From: Archivesica marissinica
Lineage: Eukaryota > Mollusca > Bivalvia > Venerida > Vesicomyidae
Assembly: GCA_014843695.1 (NCBI GenBank)
Contig: CM026403.1
Location: 72,866,152-72,930,151, forward strand
Reading direction: 5' to 3'
Length of the DNA: 64,000 nucleotides
Shown here: positions 38,901 to 51,700 of the stretch, piece after piece
How the letters are laid out: the number at the start of each line of letters is the position of its first letter
Position numbering within the stretch: position 1 is the stretch's first letter
The notes under the pieces: model-generated
Told to the model about the DNA's origin: nothing
The model's database searches: none
The model's input: the letters and a program-made list of their open reading frames with translations, nothing else
Translations under genes and position numbers: made by a program

Positions 38901-41900
38901 CACAAGATGGTATATATTCACATGATGGTATATATTCATGTGATGGTATATATTCCTGTGATGGTATATATTCACAAGATGGTATATATTCACATTGGTT
39001 ATATTCCTGTGATGGTATATATTCCCATGATGGTATATATTCCTGTGATGGTATATATTCACAAGATGGTATATATTCACATGATGGTATATATTCCTGT
39101 GATGGTATATATTCACAAGATGTTATATTCACATGATGGTATATATTCCTGTGATGGTATATATTCCTGTGATGGTATATATTCACAAGATGGTATATAT
39201 TCACAAGATGGTATATATTCGGTATATATTCACATGATGGTATATATTCCTGTGATGGTATATATTCTGTGGTTTTTTGTGTGGTTTTTACAGTGGTTTT
39301 TTGTGGTTTTTTGTGTGGTTTTTGTGGTTTTTTGTGGTTTTTTGTGTGGTTTTTTGTGTGGTTTTTGTGGTTTTTGTGGTTTTTGGTTTTTTGTGGTTTT
39401 TTGTGTGGTTTTTTGATGGTATATATTCCAGTGATGGTATATATTCACATGATGGTATATATTCACAAGATGGTATATATTCACATGATGGTATATATTC
39501 CTGTGATGGTATATATTCACAAGATGGTATATATTCACATGATGGTATATATTCCTGTGATGGTATATATTCACATGATGGTATATATTCCAGTGATGGT
39601 ATATATTCACAAGATGGTATATATTCACAAGATGGTATATATTCACAAGATGGTATATATTCACATGATGGTATATATTCCTGTGATGGTATATATTCCT
39701 TTGATGGTATATATTCCTGTGATGGTATATATTCACAAGATGGTATATATTCATGTGATGGTATATATTCATGTGATGGTATATATTCCTGTGATGGTAT
39801 ATATTCACAAGATGGTATATATTCTGTACATGATGGTATATATTCACATGATGGTATATATTCATGTGATGGTATATATTCCTGTGATGGTATATATTCA
39901 TGTGATGGTATATGTTCACATGATGGTATATATTCACAAGATGGTATATATTCATGTGATGGTATATATTCACATGATGGTATATATTCCTGTGATGGTA
40001 TATATTCCTGTGATGGTATATATTCACATGATGGTATATATTCCTGTGATGGTATATATTCCAATGATGGTATATATTCACAAGATGGTATATATTCACA
40101 AGATGGTATATATTCCCATGATGGTATATATTCCCATGATGGTATATATTCACAAGATGGTATATATTCACATGATGGTATATATTCACATGATACATGA
40201 TGGTATATATTCACATGATGGTATATATTCCTGTGATGGTATATATTCCCATGATGGTATATATTCACAAGATGGTATATATTCACAAGATGGTATATAT
40301 TCACATGATGGTATATATTCACAAGATGGTATATATTCACATGATGGTATATATTCACAAGATGGTATATATTCACAAGATGGTATATATTGTGGTATAT
40401 ATTCACAAGATGGTATATATTCCCATGATGGTATATATTCACAAGATGGTATATATTCACAAGATGGTATATATTCACAAGATGGTATATATTCGGTATA
40501 TATTCACATGATGGTATATATTCCTGTGATGGTATATATTCCTGTGATGGTATATATTCACAAGATGGTATATATTCACAAGATGGTATATATTCACAAG
40601 ATGGTATATATTGTGGTATATATTCACAAGATGGTATATATTCCCATGATGGTATATATTCACAAGATGGTATATATTCACAAGATGGTATATATTCACA
40701 AGATGGTATATATTCGGTATATATTCACATGATGGTATATATTCCTGTGATGGTATATATTCCTGTGATGGTATATATTCCTGTGATGGTATATATTCAC
40801 AAGATGGTATATATTCACAAGATGGTATATATTCCTGTGATGGTATATATTCACAAGATGGTATATATTTACATGATGGTATATATTCACAAGATGGTAT
40901 ATATTCGGTATATATTCACATGATGGTATATATTCCTGTGATGGTATATATTCCTGTGATGGTATATATTCACAAGATGGTATATATTCACAAGATGGTA
41001 TATATTCGGTATATATTCACATGATGGTATATATTCCTGTGATGGTATATATTCACATGATGGTATATATTCACATGATGGTATATATTCACAAGATGGT
41101 ATATATTCACAAGATGGTATATATTCACATGATGGTATATATTCCTGTGATGGTATATATTCACAAGATGGTATATATTCCCATGATGGTATATATTCCT
41201 GTGATGGTATATATTCACAAGATGGTATATATTCACATGATGGTATATATTCATGTGATGGTATATATTCCTGTGATGGTATATATTCACAAGATGGTAT
41301 ATATTCACAAGATGGTATATATTCACATGATGGTATATATTCCTGTGATGGTATATATTCCTGTGATGGTATATATTCCTGTGATGGTATATATTCACAA
41401 GATGGTATATATTCACATGATGGTATATATTCATGTGATGGTATATATTCCTGTGATGGTATATATTCACAAATGGTATATATTCACATGATGGTATATA
41501 TTCCTGTGATGGTATATATTCCCATGATGGTATATATTCCTGTGATGGTATATATTCACAAGATGGTATATATTCACATGATGGTATATATTCCTGTGAT
41601 GGTATATATTCACAAGATGTATATATTCACATGATGGTATATATTCCTGTGATGGTATATATTCCTGTGATGGTATATATTCACAAGATGGTATATATTC
41701 ACAAGATGGTATATATTCGGTATATATTCACATGATGGTATATATTCCTGTGATGGTATATATTCCATGATGGTATATATTCACATGATGGTATATATTC
41801 ACAAGATGGTATATATTCACATGATGGTATATATTCCTGTGATGGTATATATTCACAAGATGGTATATATTCACATGATGGTATATATTCCTGTGATGGT

Positions 41901-44900
41901 ATATATTCACATGATGGTATATATTCCAGTGATGGTATATATTCACAAGATGGTATATATTCACAGATGGTATATATTCACAAGATGGTATATATTCACA
42001 TGATGGTATATATTCCTGTGATGGTATATATTCCTTTGATGGTATATATTCCTGTGATGGTATATATTCACAAGATGGTATATATTCACATGATGGTATA
42101 TATTCATGTGATGGTATATATTCCTGTGATGGTATATATTCACAAGATGGTATATATTACAAGATGGTATATATTCACATGATGGTATATATTCCTGTGA
42201 TGGTATATATTCCCATGATGGTATATATTCCTGTGATGGTATATATTCACAAGATGGTATATATTCACAAGATGGTATATATTCACATGATGGTATATAT
42301 TCCTGTGATGGTATATATTCCCATGATGGTATATATTCACATGATGGTATATATTCCCATGATGGTATATATTCACATGATGGTATATATTCACATGATG
42401 GTATATATTCACATGATGGTATATATTCACATGATGGTATATATTCACAAGATGGTATATATTCCTGTGATGGTATATATTCCTGTGATGGTATATATTC
42501 CTGTGATGGTATATATTCACATGATGGTATATATTCCTGTGATGGTATATATTCCCATGATGGTATATATTCACATGATGGTATATATTCCTGTGATGGT
42601 ATATATTCACATGATGGTATATATTCACATGATGGTATATATTCCTGTGATGGTATATATTCACATGATGGTATATATTCACAAGATGGTATATATTCCT
42701 GTGATGGTATATATTCCTGTGATGGTATATATTCCTGTGATGGTATATATTCCTGTGATGGTATATATTCACATGATGGTATATATTCCTGTGATGGTAT
42801 ATATTCACATGATGGTATATATTCCTGTGATGGTATATATTCCTGTGATGGTATATATTCACATGATGGTATATATTCCTGTGATGGTATATATTCCCAT
42901 GATGGTATATATTCACATGATGGTATATATTCCTGTGATGGTATATATTCACAAGATGGTATATATTCCCATGATGGTATATATTCACATGATGGTATAT
43001 ATTCACATGATGGTATATATTCCTGTGATGGTATATATTCACATGATGGTATATATTCACATGATGGTATATATTCACAAGATGGTATATATTCCTGTAA
43101 TGGTATATATTCACATGATGGTATATATTCCCATGATACAAGATGGTATATATTCACAAGATGGTATATATTCCCATGATACATGATGGTATATATTCAC
43201 ATGATGGTATATATTCACAAGATGGTATATATTCCTGTGATGGTATATATTCACATGATGGTATATGTTCACATGATGGTATATATTCACAAGATGGTAT
43301 ATATTCCTGTGATGGTATATATTCACATGATGGTATATATTCCTGTGATGGTATATATTCCTGTGATGGTATATATTCACATGATGGTATATATTCCTGT
43401 GATGGTATATATTCCAATGATGGTATATATTCACAAGATGGTATATATTCACAAGATGGTATATATTCCCATGATGGTATATATTCCCATGATGGTATAT
43501 ATTCACAAGATGGTATATATTCACATGATGGTATATATTCACATGATACATGATGGTATATATTCACATGATGGTATATATTCCTGTGATGGTATATATT
43601 CCCATGATGGTATATATTCACAAGATGGTATATATTCACATGATGGTATATATTCCTGTGATGGTATATATTCACATGATGGTATATATTCACAAGATGG
43701 TATATATTCCTGTGATGGTATATATTCACATGATGGTATATATTCCTGTGATGGTATATATTCACATGATGGTATATATTCACATGATGGTATATATTCA
43801 CAAGATCGTATATATTCACAAGATGGTATATATTCACAAGATGGTATATATTCACATGATGGTATATATTCCCATGATGGTATATATTCCCATGATGGTA
43901 TATATTCACAAGATGGTATATATTCACAAGATGGTATATATTCACAAGATGGTATATATTCACATGATGGTATATATTCACAAGATGGTATATATTCACA
44001 TGATGGTATATATTCACAAGATGGTATATATTCACATGATGGTATATATTCACAAGATGGTATATCTTGTGGTATATATTCACAAGATGGTATATATTCA
44101 CATGATGGTATATATTCCTGTGATGGTATATATTCACATGATGGTATATATTCACAAGATGGTATATATTCCCATGATGGTATATATTCACAAGATGGTA
44201 TATATTCACAAGATGGTATATATTCACAAGATGGTATATATTCACAAGATGGTATATATTCACAAGATGGTATATCTTCACAAGATGGTATATATTCACA
44301 AGATGGTATATATTCACAAGATGGTATATCTTCACATGATGGTATATATTCACATGATGGTATATATTCACATGATGGTATATATTCACAAGATGGTATA
44401 TATTCACAAGATGGTATATATTCACATGATGGTATATATTCACAAGATGGTATATATTCACATGATGGTATATATTCACAAGATGGTATATATTCACAAG
44501 ATGGTATATATTGTGGTATATATTCACAAGATGGTATATATTCCCATGATGGTATATATTCACAAGATGGTATATATTCACAAGATGGTATATATTCACA
44601 AGATGGTATATATTCGGTATATATTCACATGATGGTATATATTCCTGTGATGGTATATATTCCTGTGATGGTATATATTCACAAGATGGTATATATTCAC
44701 AAGATGGTATATATTCACAAGATGGTATATATTCCTGTGATGGTATATATTCACAAGATGGTATATATTTACATGATGGTATATATTCACAAGATGGTAT
44801 ATATTCGGTATATATTCACATGATGGTATATATTCCTGTGATGGTATATATTCCTGTGATGGTATATATTCACAAGATGGTATATATTCACAAGATGGTA

Positions 44901-47900
44901 TATATTCACAAGATGGTATATATTCCTGTGATGGTATATATTCACAAGATGGTATATATTTACATGATGGTATATATTCACAAGATGGTATATATTCGGT
45001 ATATATTCACATGATGGTATATATTCCTGTGATGGTATATATTCCTGTGATGGTATATATTCACAAGATGGTATATATTCACAAGATGGTATATATTCGG
45101 TATATATTCACATGATGGTATATATTCCTGTGATGGTATATATTCACATGATGGTATATATTCACATGATGGTATATATTCACAAGATGGTATATATTCA
45201 CAAGATGGTATATATTCACATGATGGTATATATTCCTGTGATGGTATATATTCACAAGATGGTATATATTCCCATGATGGTATATATTCCTGTGATGGTA
45301 TATATTCACAAGATGGTATATATTCACATGATGGTATATATTCATGTGATGGTATATATTCCTGTGATGGTATATATTCACAAGATGGTATATATTCACA
45401 AGATGGTATATATTCACATGATGGTATATATTCCTGTGATGGTATATATTCCTGTGATGGTATATATTCCTGTGATGGTATATATTCACAAGATGGTATA
45501 TATTCACATGATGGTATATATTCATGTGATGGTATATATTCCTGTGATGGTATATATTCACAAGATGGTATATATTCACATGATGGTATATATTCCTGTG
45601 ATGGTATATATTCCCATGATGGTATATATTCCTGTGATGGTATATATTCACAAGATGGTATATATTCACATGATGGTATATATTCCTGTGATGGTATATA
45701 TTCACAAGATGGTATATATTCACATGATGGTATATATTCCTGTGATGGTATATATTCCTGTGATGGTATATATTCACAAGATGGTATATATTCACAAGAT
45801 GGTATATATTCGGTATATATTCACATGATGGTATATATTCCTGTGATGGTATATATTCACATGATGGTATATATTCCAGTGATGGTATATATTCACATGA
45901 TGGTATATATTCACAAGATGGTATATATTCACATGATGGTATATATTCCTGTGATGGTATATATTCACAAGATGGTATATATTCACATGATGGTATATAT
46001 TCCTGTGATGGTATATATTCACATGATGGTATATATTCCAGTGATGGTATATATTCACAAGATGGTATATATTCACAAGATGGTATATATTCACAAGATG
46101 GTATATATTCACATGATGGTATATATTCCTGTGATGGTATATATTCCTTTGATGGTATATATTCCTGTGATGGTATATATTCACAAGATGGTATATATTC
46201 ACATGATGGTATATATTCATGTGATGGTATATATTCCTGTGATGGTATATATTCACAAGATGGTATATATTCACAAGATGGTATATATTCACATGATGGT
46301 ATATATTCCTGTGATGGTATATATTCCCATGATGGTATATATTCCTGTGATGGTATATATTCACAAGATGGTATATATTCACAAGATGGTATATATTCAC
46401 ATGATGGTATATATTCCTGTGATGGTATATATTCCTGTGATGGTATATATTCCTGTGATGGTATATATTCCTGTGATGGTATATATTCACATGATGGTAT
46501 ATATTCCTGTGATGGTATATATTCCTGTGATGGTATATATTCACATGATGGTATATATTCCTGTGATGGTATATATTCCCATGATGGTATATATTCACAT
46601 GATGGTATATATTCCTGTGATGGTATATATTCACATGATGGTATATATTCACATGATGGTATATATTCCTGTGATGGTATATATTCACATGATGGTATAT
46701 ATTCACATGATGGTATATATTCCCATGATGGTATATATTCACATGATGGTATATATTCACATGATGGTATATATTCCTGTGATGGTATATATTCCTGTGA
46801 TGGTATATATTCCTGTGATGGTATATATTCACATGATGGTATATATTCCTGTGATGGTATATATTCCCATGATGGTATATATTCACATGATGGTATATAT
46901 TCCTGTGATGGTATATATTCCCATGATGGTATATATTCACATGATGGTATATATTCCTGTGATGGTATATATTCCCATGATGGTATATATTCACATGATG
47001 GTATATATTCCTGTGATGGTATATATTCCCATGATGGTATATATTCACATGATGGTATATATTCCTGTGATGGTATATATTCCCATGATGGTATATATTC
47101 ACATGATGGTATATATTCCTGTGATGGTATATATTCCCATGATGGTATATATTCACATGATGGTATATATTCCTGTGATGGTATATATTCCTGTGATGGT
47201 ATATATTCACATGATGGTATATATTCACATGATGGTATATATTCCTGTGATGGTATATATTCCAATGATGGTATATATTCACAAGATGGTATATATTCAC
47301 ATGATGGTATATATTCCTGTGATGGTATATATTCCCATGATGGTATATATTCCTGTGATGGTATATATTCACAAGATGGTATATATTCACAAGATGGTAT
47401 ATATTCACATGATGGTATATATTCCTGTGATGGTATATATTCACAAGATGGTATATATTCACATGATGGTATATATTCCTGTGATGGTATATATTCACAA
47501 GATGGTATATATTCACAAGATGGTATATCTTCACATGATGGTATATATTCCCATGATGGTATATATTCCCATGATGGTATATATTCACAAGATGGTATAT
47601 ATTCCCATGATGGTATATATTCCTGTGATGGTATATATTCACAAGATGGTATATATTCACATGATGGTATATATTCCTGTGATGGTATATATTCCTGTGA
47701 TGGTATATATTCACATGATGGTATATATTCACAAGATGGTATATATTCACAAGATGGTATATATTCCCATGATGGTATATATTCACAAGATGGTATATAT
47801 TCCCATGATGGTATATATTCCTGTGATGGTATATATTCACATGATGGTATATATTCATGTGATGGTATATATTCCTGTGATGGTATATATTCCCATGATG

Positions 47901-48290
47901 GTATATATTCCTGTGATGGTATATATTCCTGTGATGGTATATATTCCTGTGATGGTATATATTCACATGATGGTATATATTCACAAGATGGTATATATTC
48001 ACATGATGGTATATATTCACATGATGGTATATATTCACATGATGGTATATATTCACAAGATGGTATATATTCACATGATGGTATATATTCCTGTGATGGT
48101 ATATATTCACAAGATGGTATATATTCACATGATGGTATATATTCACAAGATGGTATATATTCATGTGATGGTATATATTCACATGATGGTATATATTCCT
48201 GTGATGGTATATATTCCTGTGATGGTATATATTCACAAGATGGTATATATTCCTGTGATGGTATATATTCACATGATGGTATATATTCAA
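32941..48290 (+). repeat. 18-bp satellite, about 850 units, with multi-kilobase higher-order repeats
   Basis: Unit GATGGTATATATTCACAT, with variable last bases (CACAAG, CCTGTG, CCCATG, CCAGTG, CATGTG). A rare ATTCACATGATACATGATGG junction occurs at about 33481, 36929, 40192 and 43545 (3448, 3263 and 3353 apart). Copies 1 and 3 share one downstream arrangement and copies 2 and 4 another that is 768 bases longer, so the larger period is about 6.6-6.7 kb. As 18 is divisible by 3, several frames stay open for up to about 1080 codons on both strands. They have no start context or codon signal and are not genes. Confidence 0.95.
39266..39416 (+). repeat. TGTGGTTTTT-type low-complexity insert inside the 18-bp satellite
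   Basis: About 150 bases built from TGTGGTTTTTTG and GTGTGGTTTTT replace regular units, with normal units on either side. The equivalent position one 6.6-kb period later (near 45.85 kb) has only regular units, so the insert arose after the large duplication or was lost from the other copy. Confidence 0.88.
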
Positions 48291-48640
48291 CATAGACAGA
48301 TCTATAAATATTCAACATAGACAGATCAATAAATATTCAACAAAGACAGATCTATAAATATCCTACAAAAGAGTGATGCTAAATATGTTGCCAAAGACAG
48401 ATGTATAATAAATATTCTGCTGAAGACAGAGGTATACAAATTCTACCAAAGACGGAGGTATACAAATTCTGCTAGACACGAAGGTATACAAATTCTACCA
48501 AAGACGGAGGTATACAAATTCTGCTAGACACGAAGGTATACACATTCTACCAAAGACGGAGGTATACAAATTCTGCTAGACACGAAGGTATACAAATTCT
48601 ACCAAAGACGGAGGTATACAAATTCTACCAAAGACAGATG
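48291..48640 (+). repeat. Short arrays: 26-bp and ~52-bp units
   Basis: Three copies of ATTCAACATAGACAGATCTA plus TAAAT are followed by about four copies of a unit alternating ATTCTACCAAAGACGGAGGT and ATTCTGCTAGACACGAAGGT. The array ends only about 25 bases from the splice donor of KSR exon 4. Confidence 0.85.
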
Positions 48641-48665
48641 AATACGGACAATGTAAAGGACTTAC

Positions 48666-48799
48666 CTGTTGGCATGACACAGCTTGGTCACATTAAACAA
48701 CCCAAAATCAGTGATTACAACTTTATCCTTGTCAAAGAAGATATTTTTGGTCTTCAAGTCTTTATGGACAATACTTTTGGCATGCAGATATCCCATTCC
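48666..48799 (-). CDS. ksr: KSR exon: catalytic loop and DFG
   Basis: A 134-base exon with acceptor ATGTCTTCACAG (AG at 48800-48801) and donor CAACAG|GTAAGT (GT at 48664-48665). It starts in phase 0 and encodes 44 residues: [35 protein letters not shown] and NVTKLCHAN. It ends two bases into the next codon. The catalytic loop is HKDLKTKN, with Lys for Arg at the HRD position, the KSR hallmark. The DFG Asp and the loop Asp and Asn are intact, so metal-binding residues are preserved. Confidence 0.94.
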
Positions 48800-51700
48800 C
48801 TGTGAAGACATACAGTGTGTAAGCAAAATGATACAAACATTAACACATATTCAAGCATTGATTTCAGGGTTGATGTACGTTAATGACTTGCTGTGATGCA
48901 ATATAAGTACTACTTTTACAGACGGATCTGTCTGTAGTCCAATGGTAACACGCTGGACTGGTAATCCTGGGATCGCAGGTTCTGTAGTCCAATGGTAACA
49001 CGCTGGACTGGTAATACTGGGATCGCAGGTTCTGTAGTCCAATGGTAACACGCTGGACTGGTAATCCAGGGATCGCAGGTTCTGTAGTCCAATGGTAACA
49101 CGCTGGACTGGTAATACTGGGATCGCAGGTTCTGTAGTCCAATGGTAACACGCTGGACTGGTAATCCTGGGATCGCAGGTTCTGTAGTCCAATGGTAACA
49201 CGCTGGACTGGTAATCCTGGGATCGCAGGTTCTGTAGTCCAATGGTTAACACGCTGGACTGGTAATCCTGGGATCGCAGGTTCTGTAGTCCAATGGTTAA
49301 CACGCTGGACTGGTAATCCTGGGATCGCAGGTTCTGTAGTCCAATGGTTAACACGCTGGACTGGTAATACTGGGATCGCAGGTTCTGTAGTCCAATGGTT
49401 AACACGCTGGACTGGTAATACTGGGATCGCAGGTTCTGTAGTCCAATGGTTAACACGCTGGACTGGTAATCCAGGATCGCAGGTTCTGTAGTCCAATGGT
49501 TAACACGCTGGACTGGTAATCCTGGGATCGCAGGTTCTGTAGTCCAATGGTTAACACGCTGGACTGGTAATACTGGGATCGCAGGTTCTGTAGTCCAATG
49601 GTTAACACGCTGGACTGGTAATCCTGGGATCGCAGGTTCTGTAGTCCAATGGTTAACACGCTGGACTGGTAATCCTGGGATCGCAGGTTCTGTAGTCCAA
49701 TGGTTAACACGCTGGACTGGTAATCCTGGGATCGCAGGTTCTGTAGTCCAATGGTTAACACGCTGGACTGGTAATACTGGGATCGCAGGTTCTGTAGTCC
49801 AATGGTTAACATGCTGGACTGGTAATACTGGGATCGCAGGTTCTGTAGTCCAATGGTTAACACGCTGGACTGGTAATACTGGGATCGCAGGTTCGATCCC
49901 CCGCCTGACACTAATAAAATTAACAGTCTTTCAGATGTGACTTTAAATCGAGGTCTCGTGTCGGTGCTTTACACCTTGCATGTAAAAGAACAAGAGGAGA
50001 CACTGTAATGGATCCCCAACAACTAGGAGACTCTGGAATGGATCCCCAACAACTAGGATACACTGGAATGGATCCCCAACAACTAGGAGTCCCTGGAATG
50101 GATCCCCAACAACTAGGAGACTCTGGAATGGATCCCCAACAACTAGGAGACTCTGGAATGGATCCCCAACAACTAGGAGACTCTGGAATGGATCCCCAAC
50201 AACTAGGAGACTCTGGAATGGATCCCCAACAACTAGGAGACTCTGGAATGGATTCCCAACAACTAGGAGACTCTGGAATGGATCCCCAACAACTAGGAGA
50301 CTCTGGAATGGATTCCCAACAATTAGGAGACCCTGGAATGGATCCCCAACAACTAGTTGACACTGGAATGGATCCCCAACAACTAGGAGACACTGGAATG
50401 GATTCTCAACAACTAGGAGACTCTGGAATGGATCCCCAACAACTAGGAGACACTGGAATGGATTCCCAACAACTAGGAGACTCTGGAATGGATCCCCACA
50501 ACTAGGAGACTCTGGAATGGATCCCCAACAACTAGGAGACTCTGGAATGGATCCCCACAACTAGGAGACACTGGAATGGATCCCCAACAACTAGGAGACT
50601 CTGGAATGGATCCCCAACAACTAGGAGACACTGGAATGGATCCCCAACAACTAGGAGACACTGGAATGGATCCCCAACAACTAGGAGACTGGAATGGATC
50701 CCCAACAACTAGGAGACACTGGAATGGATCCCCAACAACTAGGAGACTCTGGAATGGATCCCCAACAACTAGGAGACACTGGAATGGATCCCCAACAACT
50801 AGGAGACACTGGAATGGATCCCCAACAACTAGGAGACACTGGAATGGATCCCCAACAGTTGAATTGTTAATTTAGGAGAAATCTCCCCACATCTAAACCA
50901 AAAACTGCTCCAAACTGAACTTTACATCTGCCCAGTCAGCATGTGGTTCAAGGGGTTTTACGTTACTGGTTAAATAGGTCCATATGGAGCCTCCGTGGTA
51001 TAATGGATACAGAATTTGCCTTGTAATCGTGAGGTTGTAAGTTTGAATCCCATCAGAACCATGGTGGTGGTGTCCTTAGGCAAGCCACTTAAATCCAGAT
51101 TGCCTCACATGGCAATGGATTGAGGTTTCCAGAGCCATTAATCTCATGTTTGTTTGTTTTACATCAGCACAATTTTGGGCTACATCACCGACGGGCAGTC
51201 TACCTAACAACACCTTTCCTAGGCAAGCTCTAACGGTTAATCAGTACTTGGTGCACCAACCTCTGTAGGAAACTCCCAACTAATGTTGTAAAAACTAGTT
51301 TCGTTATCGAGCTAAAATAAATTTGTATATAACATTTGGTCCATGCAACGATGAGCAAAATCAAGATTGTTCAACAATTAGTTTGTATTTTTTGGTTTAA
51401 CATTGCACTAACAGTTTATAGGTCATACGGCGACTCTCCAGCTATTATAGAGGAAGACCCCGGATGCCCCTCAGAGCAGTATTTCAGACAAGGATCGAAC
51501 CACAGATCACCCCAAGCCAGCTGGATAGCTTCTCCACTTACCTCAGTGAGACCTACAGCGGCAAGGGGCAAGTGATTTGAGGTCAATGACCGTAACACTC
51601 GGCCACGCAAGCCCACGATTGTTGTAGGAAGGGTACGATGTCAGTTTGTTCTCAAAAGGATGACCATATACTTAGCTTATACAAATTTATTTTAGCTAGA

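Noticed and set aside
32941..48290. CRISPR-like array of short repeats
   Set aside because: There are no unique spacers and no cas genes, and the context is eukaryotic. It is a simple satellite.
45079..48318. Minus-strand open frame of about 1080 codons (EYIPSC/NIYHHV repeats) and similar long frames throughout 33-48 kb
   Set aside because: The 18-bp unit is divisible by 3 and lacks stops in several frames on both strands. Frames overlap on opposite strands, there is no start or splice context and the composition is purely that of the repeat.
50008..50875. [10 protein letters not shown] repeat protein on the plus strand
   Set aside because: Produced by the 30-bp SINE-derived minisatellite, which lies inside a KSR intron.
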